From contig USGZ01000022.1 of assembly GCA_900554265.1 (NCBI GenBank), forward strand, positions 1-10,998: a DNA stretch of 10,998 nt, read 5' to 3'. This document shows positions 1 to 7,049 of this stretch, piece by piece (the first letter of the stretch is position 1; each line of letters opens with the position of its first letter). The notes beneath the pieces were generated by a model that was not told the origin of the DNA, did not search any database, and saw only the letters and a list, made by a program, of their open reading frames with translations. The stretch is from an uncultured Porphyromonadaceae bacterium. Lineage in GTDB: Bacteria; Bacteroidota; Bacteroidia; Bacteroidales; Muribaculaceae. A program made the translations under genes and the position numbers.

Positions 1-1571
1 GTTATCGGCGAGTTGAGTACTATCAACGGCACATGACCTACGGAATCCACCAGCGCGGCGGCTTCCGGCATAGCGGAAATTATCTCATTGCGCCAGGGAA
101 GCCCCTCATGGTCGCCGACGATAGCTATCATCGTTTCATCCGTATCGCTGCGGCTGCGGACATAGCGGATAAACTCGCCCAGCGCGGAGTCGGTATAGTT
201 GATGGCCGTTATATACTCGCCTAACAATTGGGGATAATCCATTAACAGATGGATTCCGCGATGCTCTTCCGGTATAATGAACGGAGTATGCGAGGAATAG
301 GTGAATACCTCTACAAATGCAGTCTCGCCTTCGGGCCATATTTCGCCGCAGCGCATCGCTTCGGCTACCTGACGCAGTAAGCTACCGTCCGAAGGATTGT
401 GACTTACATCAAAGTATTCCGAAGCGTCCCATGCATCATGCATTCGCATTTCGTCGAAACCGAACTGCCGAACGATTCCGCCTTGATTCCATGTGATAGC
501 ATAATCACTTGACAAAAAATACGACTTGACATCGCGGTCGCGACGCATTTCCTTTGCAATATTGGGATAGGTGCGCTCGGAGTACCACATCGAGTAAACT
601 TTGTCCATGGTGGGTTTCAGGCCTGCGGTCGTAAGAAGTTGGCCGTCGATGCTGTGACCCGGGCCTACCTGCGAGAGGACCGCGGGCGCAACCCAGGCAT
701 GGGACGCGCTGTCGGCTATAAGTCGGTTGAGTTCCGGAGTTATCTCGTTGCCCTCGACCGAAGCGCCCAGAGGCCAAGCCTCCAGCGATTCGACCATTAT
801 CAGCACAAGGTTGCGCCGCGGAGATGCGATATTGTCCAACTGAATTAGGTCCGTCACTGCACGGTGTTCCGCAAGATACGCGCGAGCTTCCTCAATTTCC
901 AATTCAGTGACGGGTCTTGATGTTTCTAATGCATCGGATAGCAATGAAAGCGGCAATGTATAGATCACCGGAATTAAAGCCCGGCTATGGCAATCAGCAG
1001 CCTTAAATAATCTAATCTGCGCCAGCGGATTCAGCATAGACGAAGAATCGGCTCTACCGGCAAAGAAGCATAAAACAGCGCCGGCGCCGAAGGTCAGGCA
1101 ATACGCTCCAAAAGCCCTGAGGCTAAAAGGATGCCTGCGCCTGCCAATCAATACAAGAGTAAGAATTGTAATTGCAGGGAAGACAATATCGGCCCATCGC
1201 AAGGAATGGATAATTGAGTCCTTGAATTCCAGAACATTGCCGCCGAGCAGATAGCTCGAAAGAGGAATAGGAAGCATATAGGTCCTGGCGTACATCAGAT
1301 TCACCTGCGCGAGCAAGTCGGCCACCACAAGCACCGCACCGAAAACCCAACGGCGCCGCAGGAGCGCCGGGAGTGCCATCAGCATTGCAAGCAGGAAGCT
1401 AAATAGATAAGCTTTCAGGAAAGTAAGGCCATAGAAATTAGCAGTCGCCCTGCACCACAATACGTCGAAGGCGAGTATCGTAAGGCAACTGCCGGCCAGT
1501 GCTACGCAGAAACGCCGGTTCCAGAGTCCGCGCGGAAATATTATGCCGATGATTTTTCCAATCATACTCAT
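1..1571 (-). CDS. LtaS-like phosphoglycerol/phosphoethanolamine transferase-type membrane enzyme, copy 1 (3' end beyond window)
   Basis: I read this frame codon by codon from ATG at 1571-1569 to base 3 and found no stop: 523 residues, with an estimated 67-69 more past the left edge judging from its neighbour. It is a full-length-type paralogue of the gene at 1611-3383. Both begin with a short basic stretch, then about five membrane helices, then an extracytoplasmic alkaline-phosphatase-superfamily domain. The metal and catalytic positions are kept: Glu261 in VESLEAW, Ser307 in QVGPGHSID, His428 in SSHTPF, and Asp487-His488 in VGDHEG. The start at 1571 (MSMIGK) aligns exactly with MAKIGK of copy 2; an in-frame ATG at 1565 is the alternative. 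The 39-base gap to copy 2 holds no recognisable promoter, so I infer co-transcription. Its codons are visibly more AT-rich than those of copy 2. The substrate is unknown; Bacteroidetes are not known to make lipoteichoic acid, so an envelope headgroup transfer or hydrolysis role is inference. Confidence 0.87.
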   Translation of the reverse strand, partial: MSMIGKIIGIIFPRGLWNRRFCVALAGSCLTILAFDVLWCRATANFYGLTFLKAYLFSFLLAMLMALPALLRRRWVFGAVLVVADLLAQVNLMYARTYMLPIPLSSYLLGGNVLEFKDSIIHSLRWADIVFPAITILTLVLIGRRRHPFSLRAFGAYCLTFGAGAVLCFFAGRADSSSMLNPLAQIRLFKAADCHSRALIPVIYTLPLSLLSDALETSRPVTELEIEEARAYLAEHRAVTDLIQLDNIASPRRNLVLIMVESLEAWPLGASVEGNEITPELNRLIADSASHAWVAPAVLSQVGPGHSIDGQLLTTAGLKPTMDKVYSMWYSERTYPNIAKEMRRDRDVKSYFLSSDYAITWNQGGIVRQFGFDEMRMHDAWDASEYFDVSHNPSDGSLLRQVAEAMRCGEIWPEGETAFVEVFTYSSHTPFIIPEEHRGIHLLMDYPQLLGEYITAINYTDSALGEFIRYVRSRSDTDETMIAIVGDHEGLPWRNEIISAMPEAAALVDSVGHVPLIVLNSPI

Positions 1572-1610
1572 GCTCTTCTTATATTATATCAACTGAAAAA
1601 AATGAACGTG

Positions 1611-3383
1611 TCATTGCAAATCCCGTCTCAGCAGGTCGGCGCGGATGATGGTCGAGGAGACGGACTGCTGGCGCGCGTCGGAGGCTGCGTCGAGTTCGAT
1701 GTCGGCGAAGGCAGGATAGCCCAGGCCGCGGAAGTCGGCGTCGCGGTAGAAGCCGGCAAGATACAGCAGCGTCGGATAGACGTCGACCTGCCCTATCTCG
1801 CGCTCGCAGCGGCCCGTTATCGGCGAGTTGAGTACTATCAGCGGCACATGGCCTACGGAATCCACCAGCGTGGCTATTTCGGGCGAGGCGGCGCGGATTT
1901 CGGCGCGGGAGGCAGCCAGGGCCTCATGGTCGCCGACGATGGCTATCATCGTTTCATCCGCATCGTTGCGGCTACGGATATAGCGGATAAACTCCCCGAG
2001 CGCGGCGTCGGTATAGTTGATGGCCGTGATATAATCGCCCAATCTGTCGGGATATGTACCTTCAAGGTGAATCCTACGGTGCTCCTCAGGGATATGGAAG
2101 GGAAAATGCGAGGAATAGGTCACGACCTCGACAAAGGCAGTTTCGCCCTCGGGCCAGACCTCGCCGCCTTGCATTTTCTCAACCACCTGCCGCAGGAAGC
2201 TCCCGTCCGAAGGATTGCGCGGATGTCCGAAGGATTCGGAGCCATCCCAGGCGTCGCGGAATCGCGTCTCGTCGAAGCCGAACTGGCGCACGACGGCGCC
2301 CTGGTTCCAGGTCGTGGCGCGGTCGCCGGAGAGGAAGTAGGCCTTCGAGCCGCGGTCGCGCCGCATCTCCTTGGCCAGATGGGGATATGCGCGGTCGGAG
2401 TACCACATCGAGTAGACCTTGTCCATCATAGGGCGCAGGCCGACGGTAGTCAGCAGCTGCCCGTCGATGCTGCGGCCGGGACCGACCTGCGAGAGCACAG
2501 CCGGCGCCACCCAGACGCCGGCCGCGCTGTCGGCGACGAGTCGGTTGAGCTCCGGCGTTATCTCCTTGCCCTCGACCCTTGCGCCGAGAGGCCAGGCCTC
2601 CAGCGATTCGACGATTATCAGCACAAGGCTGCGCCTGGGCGCGGCGAGGCTGTCCGAAGCAAGCGCATCCGTGGCGGCGCGATGCTCGGCGAGATAGCCG
2701 TGGGCATCGGCAAGTTCGGCCTCGGAAATGGGACGCGAACTTTCTAACGCATCGGCCAGAATCGACACCGGCAGCGTGTAGACTACCGGCGGCGTAGCCC
2801 GGTAATAGCATTCACCTTTAAGTAATTCAATGTGCTTCAGTGGATTCGGAGAATAAGGCTTAGCCAAAAGCCCGGAAATCGGACACAGAATCACTCCGAT
2901 GCAGAAAGTCAGGCCATATGCCCGAAAGGCGCTTCGCGGGAAAGGCTTCGTCCGCCGGCCCATAAACACGAGAGTAAGCACGGTAATCGCCGGGAAAGCA
3001 AGGTCGGCCCAGCGCAGGGAGTGGCGGATGGCATCGCCGAACTCGGCCACATTCCCGGCCAGCAGGTAGCTTGACGGCGGAATGGGCATGAAGTAGGTGC
3101 GCACGTACATCAGGTTCGCCAGCGCCAGCAGGTCGGCCGTCACAAGCACAGCGCCGAAAACCCAGCGGCGCCGCAGCATGGCCGGCATAGCCATCAGCAT
3201 GGCGAGCAGAAAGCCGTAGAGGTAGGTTCTGAAAAAGCCCAGACCCCGGAAGGAAGTCGCCATGCTCCAGATCAGGTCGAAGGCGAGCACCGTCAGTAAG
3301 CTGCCGGCAAGGGCCACTCCGAAGCGCCGGTTCCACAGCTCGCGCGGGAACAAAGTCGCGAAAAACTTACCGATCTTTGCCAT
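1611..3383 (-). CDS. LtaS-like phosphoglycerol/phosphoethanolamine transferase-type membrane enzyme, copy 2
   Basis: A 590-residue protein of the LTA synthase / sulfatase-like branch of the alkaline phosphatase superfamily. Roughly five membrane helices lie in residues 22-172 (about 22-38, 55-70, 74-92, 125-141 and 155-172). The catalytic domain, expected on the outer face of the inner membrane, runs from about 250 to 560. Expected metal and active-site residues are visible: Glu259 (IIVESLEAW), Ser305 (QVGPGRSID), His426 (SSHFPF), Asp485-His486 (VGDHEA). Family members transfer phosphoglycerol or phosphoethanolamine from a lipid to a glycan, or hydrolyse such esters. In S. aureus LtaS the nucleophile is Thr; here the aligned residue is Ser. 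There is no C/S-x-P-x-R signature, so this is not a formylglycine sulfatase. The start is five bases after the acetyltransferase stop, implying one transcript. The substrate cannot be read from sequence. Confidence 0.9.
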   Translation of the reverse strand: MAKIGKFFATLFPRELWNRRFGVALAGSLLTVLAFDLIWSMATSFRGLGFFRTYLYGFLLAMLMAMPAMLRRRWVFGAVLVTADLLALANLMYVRTYFMPIPPSSYLLAGNVAEFGDAIRHSLRWADLAFPAITVLTLVFMGRRTKPFPRSAFRAYGLTFCIGVILCPISGLLAKPYSPNPLKHIELLKGECYYRATPPVVYTLPVSILADALESSRPISEAELADAHGYLAEHRAATDALASDSLAAPRRSLVLIIVESLEAWPLGARVEGKEITPELNRLVADSAAGVWVAPAVLSQVGPGRSIDGQLLTTVGLRPMMDKVYSMWYSDRAYPHLAKEMRRDRGSKAYFLSGDRATTWNQGAVVRQFGFDETRFRDAWDGSESFGHPRNPSDGSFLRQVVEKMQGGEVWPEGETAFVEVVTYSSHFPFHIPEEHRRIHLEGTYPDRLGDYITAINYTDAALGEFIRYIRSRNDADETMIAIVGDHEALAASRAEIRAASPEIATLVDSVGHVPLIVLNSPITGRCEREIGQVDVYPTLLYLAGFYRDADFRGLGYPAFADIELDAASDARQQSVSSTIIRADLLRRDLQ

Positions 3384-3388
3384 TTCGC

Positions 3389-4039
3389 TTATGCTTTTTC
3401 AGATTTTCTGCCGTCCACACCGGCTTCGGCATCAGGCAGCGGCCAGGGATTGCGGATGTATTCAGGATGGGCGGAAGCGTTCAGAGGCCGCGCCGGCACT
3501 CCGCCAACAGTTACGCCGCATGCAACATCACGCGTAACCACCGCTCCGGCGCCGATGCAGGCTCCGGAACCGATTTCGACCACGTCGACTATGCTCACGC
3601 CGGGACCGACATAGACATTGTTGCCGATACGCGCGGCGCCGTCGACTGCCGAGCCGACGGTCGTGTACTGCCCCATGTTGACGTTATTGCCGATAACCGC
3701 ATCAGGATTGATTATCAGGCCGCAGCAGTGCTGGATATAGAGCCCGTAGCCGACGGCGGTACGCGGCGGAATGAAAAGTCCGTAGCCGCGCTTGTAGCGT
3801 CCGGCCTGCCAGCGGGCCAGCGGGTAGAGCCATCCGCGGCGGTGCTGGGCCAGGCGGAACCAGAAGCTGAAGCCTATGCTCACGCGGCTGAAGCCCGACA
3901 GCCAGATGCGGAAAATACTGTCGCGGCGTCCGTTGTGGCGGTACGAGTCGGAGCGGATCAGCTCGAAGCAGTCGCGGTAGCTCCGCGGCACGGGGATAAG
4001 CACGTCCTCGCCCGCAATCCGGTATTTTCGGTATTCCAT
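3389..4039 (-). CDS. Serine acetyltransferase-like hexapeptide-repeat acyltransferase
   Basis: A 216-residue protein. The C-terminal half (about 86-185) is a left-handed beta-helix of hexapeptide repeats ([41 protein letters not shown]) ending in the usual [11 protein letters not shown]. The N-terminal half (1-85) is basic and aromatic and lacks the long helical domain of true CysE, so a sugar or polysaccharide O-acetyltransferase is more likely than cysteine synthesis. His104 in IQHCCG sits where the catalytic His of serine acetyltransferases lies (DHATG). The chosen start (MEYRKY) has no clear ribosome site and lies only six bases after the T-run of a terminator hairpin. Five bases separate its stop from the LtaS-like gene downstream, so the two are probably one operon and may modify the same envelope polymer (inference). 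Confidence 0.85.
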   Translation of the reverse strand: MEYRKYRIAGEDVLIPVPRSYRDCFELIRSDSYRHNGRRDSIFRIWLSGFSRVSIGFSFWFRLAQHRRGWLYPLARWQAGRYKRGYGLFIPPRTAVGYGLYIQHCCGLIINPDAVIGNNVNMGQYTTVGSAVDGAARIGNNVYVGPGVSIVDVVEIGSGACIGAGAVVTRDVACGVTVGGVPARPLNASAHPEYIRNPWPLPDAEAGVDGRKSEKA

Positions 4040-4045
4040 AGCTAT

Positions 4046-4092
4046 AAAAAGCGCACGCTCCGGGGCTCATGTGGCCTACGCGGAGCGTGCGC
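4046..4092 (-). terminator. Intrinsic terminator after the FKBP gene, immediately before the acetyltransferase
   Basis: A perfect 12-bp stem pairs 4051-4062 with 4081-4092 (GCGCACGCTCCG and its complement) across an 18-base loop. In the leftward direction it is followed at once by five T residues (4050-4046). It begins ten bases past the FKBP stop codon. The plus-strand side has no T-run, so it acts leftward only. Its T-run ends six bases before the acetyltransferase ATG, so that operon must be reached by read-through or by transcripts starting inside the hairpin; no TAnnTTTG box was found just upstream. Confidence 0.85.
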
Positions 4093-4102
4093 GATGTAGG
4101 GT

Positions 4103-4657
4103 TCAGTTCGGGCTGGTCTCGTACTTGTAGATGTCGACCAGGCGGATATTGAAGCGCAGGGCGCTGTAGGGCTTGATGGCGCTGTAGTCGCTGGCACCGT
4201 AGCCGAGAGCGTAGGGAATCACCACCTCGACCGAGTCGCCGCAGCGCATCTCGCTGAGGGCCACGGCCCAGCCGGGAACGAGACTGTTCAGCTGGGCGCG
4301 GTAGACGCCGGGGCCGTTGGCGGTCAGGTTTGTCGAGCTGTCGACCGGGGTGCCGTCGTAGAGGTGCAGCTTATAGCGCACGTCTATTGTCGAGGTGTAC
4401 ATCGGCGTCAGGTTGCCCTCGGTCTCGCTGCGGTCGTTGCAATAGCGCAGAAGGATGAAGTTGCCGGGGTTCCATTTCGGCACGACGGTGCGGTAGTAGG
4501 GCTGACCGTCGGCGTCCGTGCGGGCCTGCTGCTGGGCGAGCCAGGCGTTGTTGGCCTCGCGCCAGTCGGCATAGTTCTCCCAGGTAGACTTGTCGTCGTC
4601 GGAGCAGGCGGCGCAAAGGGCCAGGAGGCCGACGGCGAGTGCTGATATCTTTTTCAT
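4103..4657 (-). CDS. FKBP-type peptidyl-prolyl cis-trans isomerase lipoprotein
   Basis: A 184-residue lipoprotein. The signal peptide MKKISALAVGLLALCAAC ends at a likely lipidated Cys18, and the following SDDDK resembles the Bacteroides-type lipoprotein surface-export signal. Residues about 85-178 form an FKBP domain: STIDVRYKLHLYDGTPVDSS matches the first strands with the DG..VDSS motif, and VPGWAVALSEMRCGDSVEVVIP followed by LGYG and PYSALRFNIRLVDI matches the core and last strands. FKBPs catalyse prolyl bond isomerisation and assist folding; this one would act in the periplasm or at the outer surface. It lies 11 bases after lemA and ends just before an intrinsic terminator, as the last gene of the glyS-lemA-FKBP unit. 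Aromatic active-site positions are only partly canonical, so catalytic strength is uncertain. Confidence 0.9.
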   Translation of the reverse strand: MKKISALAVGLLALCAACSDDDKSTWENYADWREANNAWLAQQQARTDADGQPYYRTVVPKWNPGNFILLRYCNDRSETEGNLTPMYTSTIDVRYKLHLYDGTPVDSSTNLTANGPGVYRAQLNSLVPGWAVALSEMRCGDSVEVVIPYALGYGASDYSAIKPYSALRFNIRLVDIYKYETSPN

Positions 4658-4668
4658 CGGCGCCTGGT

Positions 4669-5280
4669 TCAGAACTGTACTACGGGTGCCTGGGCGGCCT
4701 GGGCGTCGGCGGTGAACTGAGGCTTGGGCTGGAAGCCGAAGAGCGAAGCCCAGATTTTGGCCGGGAACTTGCTGACGAGCACGTTATACTCGCGCACCTT
4801 CTCGGTATAGCGGCCGCGCTCGGTGGCGATGCGGTTCTCGGTTCCTTCGAGCTGCTCCTGCAGGTTGAGGAACTGCGTGTCGGCCTTAAGGTCGGGATAG
4901 GCCTCGCGTACGGCGTTGACGTAGATGCTCAGGGCGCGGTTGAGCTGGTCCTGGGCGGAGTTGACGCGATTGAATGCGGCGGCATCTGCGGCGCTGGTGC
5001 CGAGGCTGTCGGCCTGGGCGGCGGCGAGGGCGTTGTCGAGGCCGGCGCGGGCGCGGGTAACGCTCTCGAAGGTCTCGCTCTCGTGAGCGGCATAGCCCTG
5101 GACCGTGCGCGTCAGGTTGGGAATCAGGTCCATGCGGCGCTGATACTGCACCTCGACCTGAGCCCACTGCTGGTCGACGTCCTGGGTCTGCGTCACGAAG
5201 TTATTATAGGTGCTGCATCCGCTCATTCCGCAGAGGAGGACGAGCAGGACAATCACGCCCAATACTATATATTTCTTCAT
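4669..5280 (-). CDS. lemA: LemA family protein
   Basis: A 203-residue LemA protein. A single N-terminal hydrophobic segment (about residues 4-20) is followed by the family signature STYNNFVTQTQDVDQQWAQV, then YQRRMDLIPNLTRTVQGYAAHE, and a long helical body to about 180 ending KFPAKIWASLFGF. Length is normal for the family. LemA proteins have an N-terminal membrane anchor and a coiled helical domain; their biochemical role is not established. The stretch GMSGC at 18-22 also fits a lipobox (Cys22), so this copy may be a lipoprotein and not a plain transmembrane protein. It starts 35 bases after the glyS stop and ends 11 bases before the FKBP gene, so all three are likely co-transcribed. Confidence 0.93.
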   Translation of the reverse strand: MKKYIVLGVIVLLVLLCGMSGCSTYNNFVTQTQDVDQQWAQVEVQYQRRMDLIPNLTRTVQGYAAHESETFESVTRARAGLDNALAAAQADSLGTSAADAAAFNRVNSAQDQLNRALSIYVNAVREAYPDLKADTQFLNLQEQLEGTENRIATERGRYTEKVREYNVLVSKFPAKIWASLFGFQPKPQFTADAQAAQAPVVQF

Positions 5281-5315
5281 TGTTCTTTATTGTAAGGAGT
5301 TTGTACTTGCCGGTA

Positions 5316-6860
5316 TCAGCTGAGCTTGCGCAGCAGCGAGGAGAGGCTGACGCGGTCGTGAATCAGGCGGTGGAGGTCGGCGACGTTGACGCGGGTCTGC
5401 TCCATGCTGTCGCGTTCGCGCAGGGTCACGGTGTTGTCCTCGAGGGTCTGGTGGTCGACTGTGATGCAGAAAGGCGTGCCGATGGCGTCCTGGCGACGGT
5501 AGCGCTTGCCGATGGCGTCCTTCTCCTCGTAGTGCGTGGCGAAGTCGAACTTGAGGTCATTGACGATCTCGTGAGCCTTTTCGGGCAGTCCGTCCTTGCG
5601 CACCAGAGGCAGCACGGCGCATTTCACGGGAGCCAGCGGCGCCGGCAGGTGCAGCACGACGCGGGTCTCGCCGTTGGGCAGGGCCTCCTCCTCGTACGAC
5701 GAGCAGAGCACGCTCAGGAACATGCGGTCGACGCCGATGGAGGTCTCGATTACGTAGGGCGTATAGCTCTCGTTGAGCTCGGGGTCGAAGTACTGGATTT
5801 TCTTGCCGGAGAATTTCTCGTGCTGGCTCAGGTCGAAGTTGGTGCGGCTGTGGATGCCTTCCACTTCCTTGAAACCGAATGGCATCTGGAACTCGATGTC
5901 CGTGGCGGCGTTGGCGTAGTGGGCCAGCTTCTCGTGGTCGTGGTAGCGGTACTTCTCGTCGCCCAGGCCGAGGGCCTTGTGCCAGCGCAGGCGCCATTCC
6001 TTCCAGCGGGCGAACCAGGTCATCTCCTCGCCGGGACGGACGAAGAACTGCATCTCCATCTGCTCGAACTCGCGCATGCGGAAGATGAACTGGCGTGCGA
6101 CGATTTCGTTGCGGAAGGCCTTGCCGATCTGCGCGATGCCGAAGGGGATGCGCATGCGGCCGGTCTTCTGGACGTTGAGGTAGTTCACGAAGATGCCCTG
6201 GGCGGTCTCGGGACGGAGGTAGACGGTCATGCTGCCGTCGGCGGTGGAGCCCATCTCGGTCTTGAACATGAGGTTGAACTGGCGTACCTCCGTCCAGTTG
6301 CGGGTGCCGGAGATGGGGCATACGATTTCCTCGTCGAGGATTATCTGGCGCAGCTCGTCGAGGTCCATGGCGTTCATGGCGTCGGAGTAGCGCTTGTGGA
6401 GGGCGTCCCACTTGGCCTGGTGCTCGAGCACGCGGGCGTTGGTGGCGCGGAACTGGGCCTCGTCGAAGGCGTCGCCGAATTTCTTGGCGGCCTTGGCCAC
6501 TTCTTTGTTGATTTTGTCTTCGATTTTAGCCAGCTGCTCCTCGATCAGCACGTCGGCGCGATAGCGCTTCTTGGAATCGCGGTTGTCGATCAGGGGATCG
6601 TTGAAGGCGTCGACGTGGCCCGAAGCCTTCCAGATGGTCGGGTGCATGAAGATGGCCGAGTCGATGCCGACGATGTTCTCGTGCAGCAGGGTCATGGCGT
6701 CCCACCAGTAACGCTTGATATTGTTCTTGAGTTCCACGCCGTTCTGACCGTAGTCGTAGACTGCCGACAGTCCGTCGTAGATCTCGCTGGAGGGAAAGAC
6801 GAAACCGTACTCCTTGGCGTGGGAGACGATTTTCTTGAATACGTCATCTTGCTGTGCCAT
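5316..6860 (-). CDS. glyS: Glycyl-tRNA synthetase (single-chain class II)
   Basis: A 514-residue protein that charges tRNA-Gly with glycine in the cytoplasm. It is the single-polypeptide dimeric type found in Bacteroidetes, archaea and eukaryotes, not the split GlyQ/GlyS alpha2-beta2 enzyme. Class II motifs are present: RPETAQG at 216-222, motif 2 (GKAFRNE, 246-252) and motif 3 (ETSIGVDR, 372-379). The C-terminal anticodon-binding domain runs from about 408 (LAPVKCAVLPLV) to the end. Length is full and no catalytic motif is missing. The start MAQQDDVFKKI fits family N-termini. It is the first gene of a likely operon with lemA and the FKBP lipoprotein; a candidate -7 box lies about 75 bases upstream. 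Confidence 0.97.
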   Translation of the reverse strand: MAQQDDVFKKIVSHAKEYGFVFPSSEIYDGLSAVYDYGQNGVELKNNIKRYWWDAMTLLHENIVGIDSAIFMHPTIWKASGHVDAFNDPLIDNRDSKKRYRADVLIEEQLAKIEDKINKEVAKAAKKFGDAFDEAQFRATNARVLEHQAKWDALHKRYSDAMNAMDLDELRQIILDEEIVCPISGTRNWTEVRQFNLMFKTEMGSTADGSMTVYLRPETAQGIFVNYLNVQKTGRMRIPFGIAQIGKAFRNEIVARQFIFRMREFEQMEMQFFVRPGEEMTWFARWKEWRLRWHKALGLGDEKYRYHDHEKLAHYANAATDIEFQMPFGFKEVEGIHSRTNFDLSQHEKFSGKKIQYFDPELNESYTPYVIETSIGVDRMFLSVLCSSYEEEALPNGETRVVLHLPAPLAPVKCAVLPLVRKDGLPEKAHEIVNDLKFDFATHYEEKDAIGKRYRRQDAIGTPFCITVDHQTLEDNTVTLRERDSMEQTRVNVADLHRLIHDRVSLSSLLRKLS

Positions 6861-6907
6861 TGCTCTTTATATCTTTTCGGTTTAATTTATATTCGTGTTT
6901 GCATGTG

Positions 6908-6926
6908 CGGACGCGCGTGGCGTCCG
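6908..6926 (-). other. Hairpin in the glyS 5' leader
   Basis: A perfect 7-bp stem, CGGACGC (6908-6914) with GCGTCCG (6920-6926), around a 5-base loop. It falls between the candidate -7 box and the glyS start, so it would sit in the leader RNA. No T-run follows in the leftward direction, so it is not an obvious terminator. Its function is unknown. Confidence 0.45.
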
Positions 6927-6935
6927 TTTAATCTA

Positions 6936-6943
6936 CAAAATTA
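6936..6943 (-). promoter_or_regulatory. Candidate -7 promoter box for the glyS operon
   Basis: The minus strand reads TAATTTTG, matching the Bacteroidetes -7 consensus TAnnTTTG, about 75 bases before the glyS start. No TTTG-like -33 element is seen at the usual 19-20 base spacing; that position falls in the loop of the hairpin at 6947-6979. This is a plausible but weak call. Confidence 0.45.
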
Positions 6944-6946
6944 GAC

Positions 6947-6979
6947 AATTAAACCGAGGCGCGAGGTCTCGGTTTAATT
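6947..6979 (-). other. 12-bp inverted repeat between the nuclease and glyS
   Basis: A perfect 12-bp inverted repeat pairs AATTAAACCGAG (6947-6958) with its complement (6968-6979) around a 9-base loop. It lies three bases upstream of the candidate glyS -7 box. It could be a second terminator for the nuclease transcript or a binding site for a dimeric regulator over the glyS promoter. The downstream T content is modest, so I do not settle between these. Confidence 0.5.
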
Positions 6980-6980
6980 A

Positions 6981-7031
6981 AAAATATTAAAAATGCCGTG
7001 TTTTGTCCGCAAATGCGGCCTTTTCCGGCAT
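6981..7031 (-). terminator. Likely terminator after the S1/P1 nuclease gene
   Basis: In the leftward direction, ATGCCG (7031-7026) can pair with CGGCAT (6998-6993), enclosing a small inner CCGCA/TGCGG hairpin, and is followed directly by a T-rich run (6992-6981). The structure starts about 19 bases past the nuclease stop codon. The stem is interrupted, so confidence is moderate. Confidence 0.5.
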
Positions 7032-7049
7032 CGCCGGCGCCGCCGGGGC

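Noticed and set aside
1..1571. Initial idea that the left LtaS-like copy is a broken pseudogene
   Set aside because: Only short frames seem to be present because the stop lies outside the window. Reading the minus frame codon by codon gave 523 codons with no stop or shift.
1602..2747. 381-residue plus-strand open frame
   Set aside because: Antisense to LtaS-like copy 2, whose frame carries the full catalytic motif set. A related antisense stretch (MTYGIHQRG) appears opposite copy 1, as expected for shadows of paralogues.
3389..4039. Assigning the acetyltransferase as CysE for cysteine synthesis
   Set aside because: It lacks the long N-terminal helical domain of CysE and sits with envelope-type enzymes and not cysteine genes.
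5280..6944. 554-residue plus-strand open frame opposite glyS and part of lemA's upstream
   Set aside because: It is Val/Leu/Gly/Asp-rich with no domain, and lies wholly opposite a well-conserved glyS. GC-rich third positions on the coding strand open this frame by chance.
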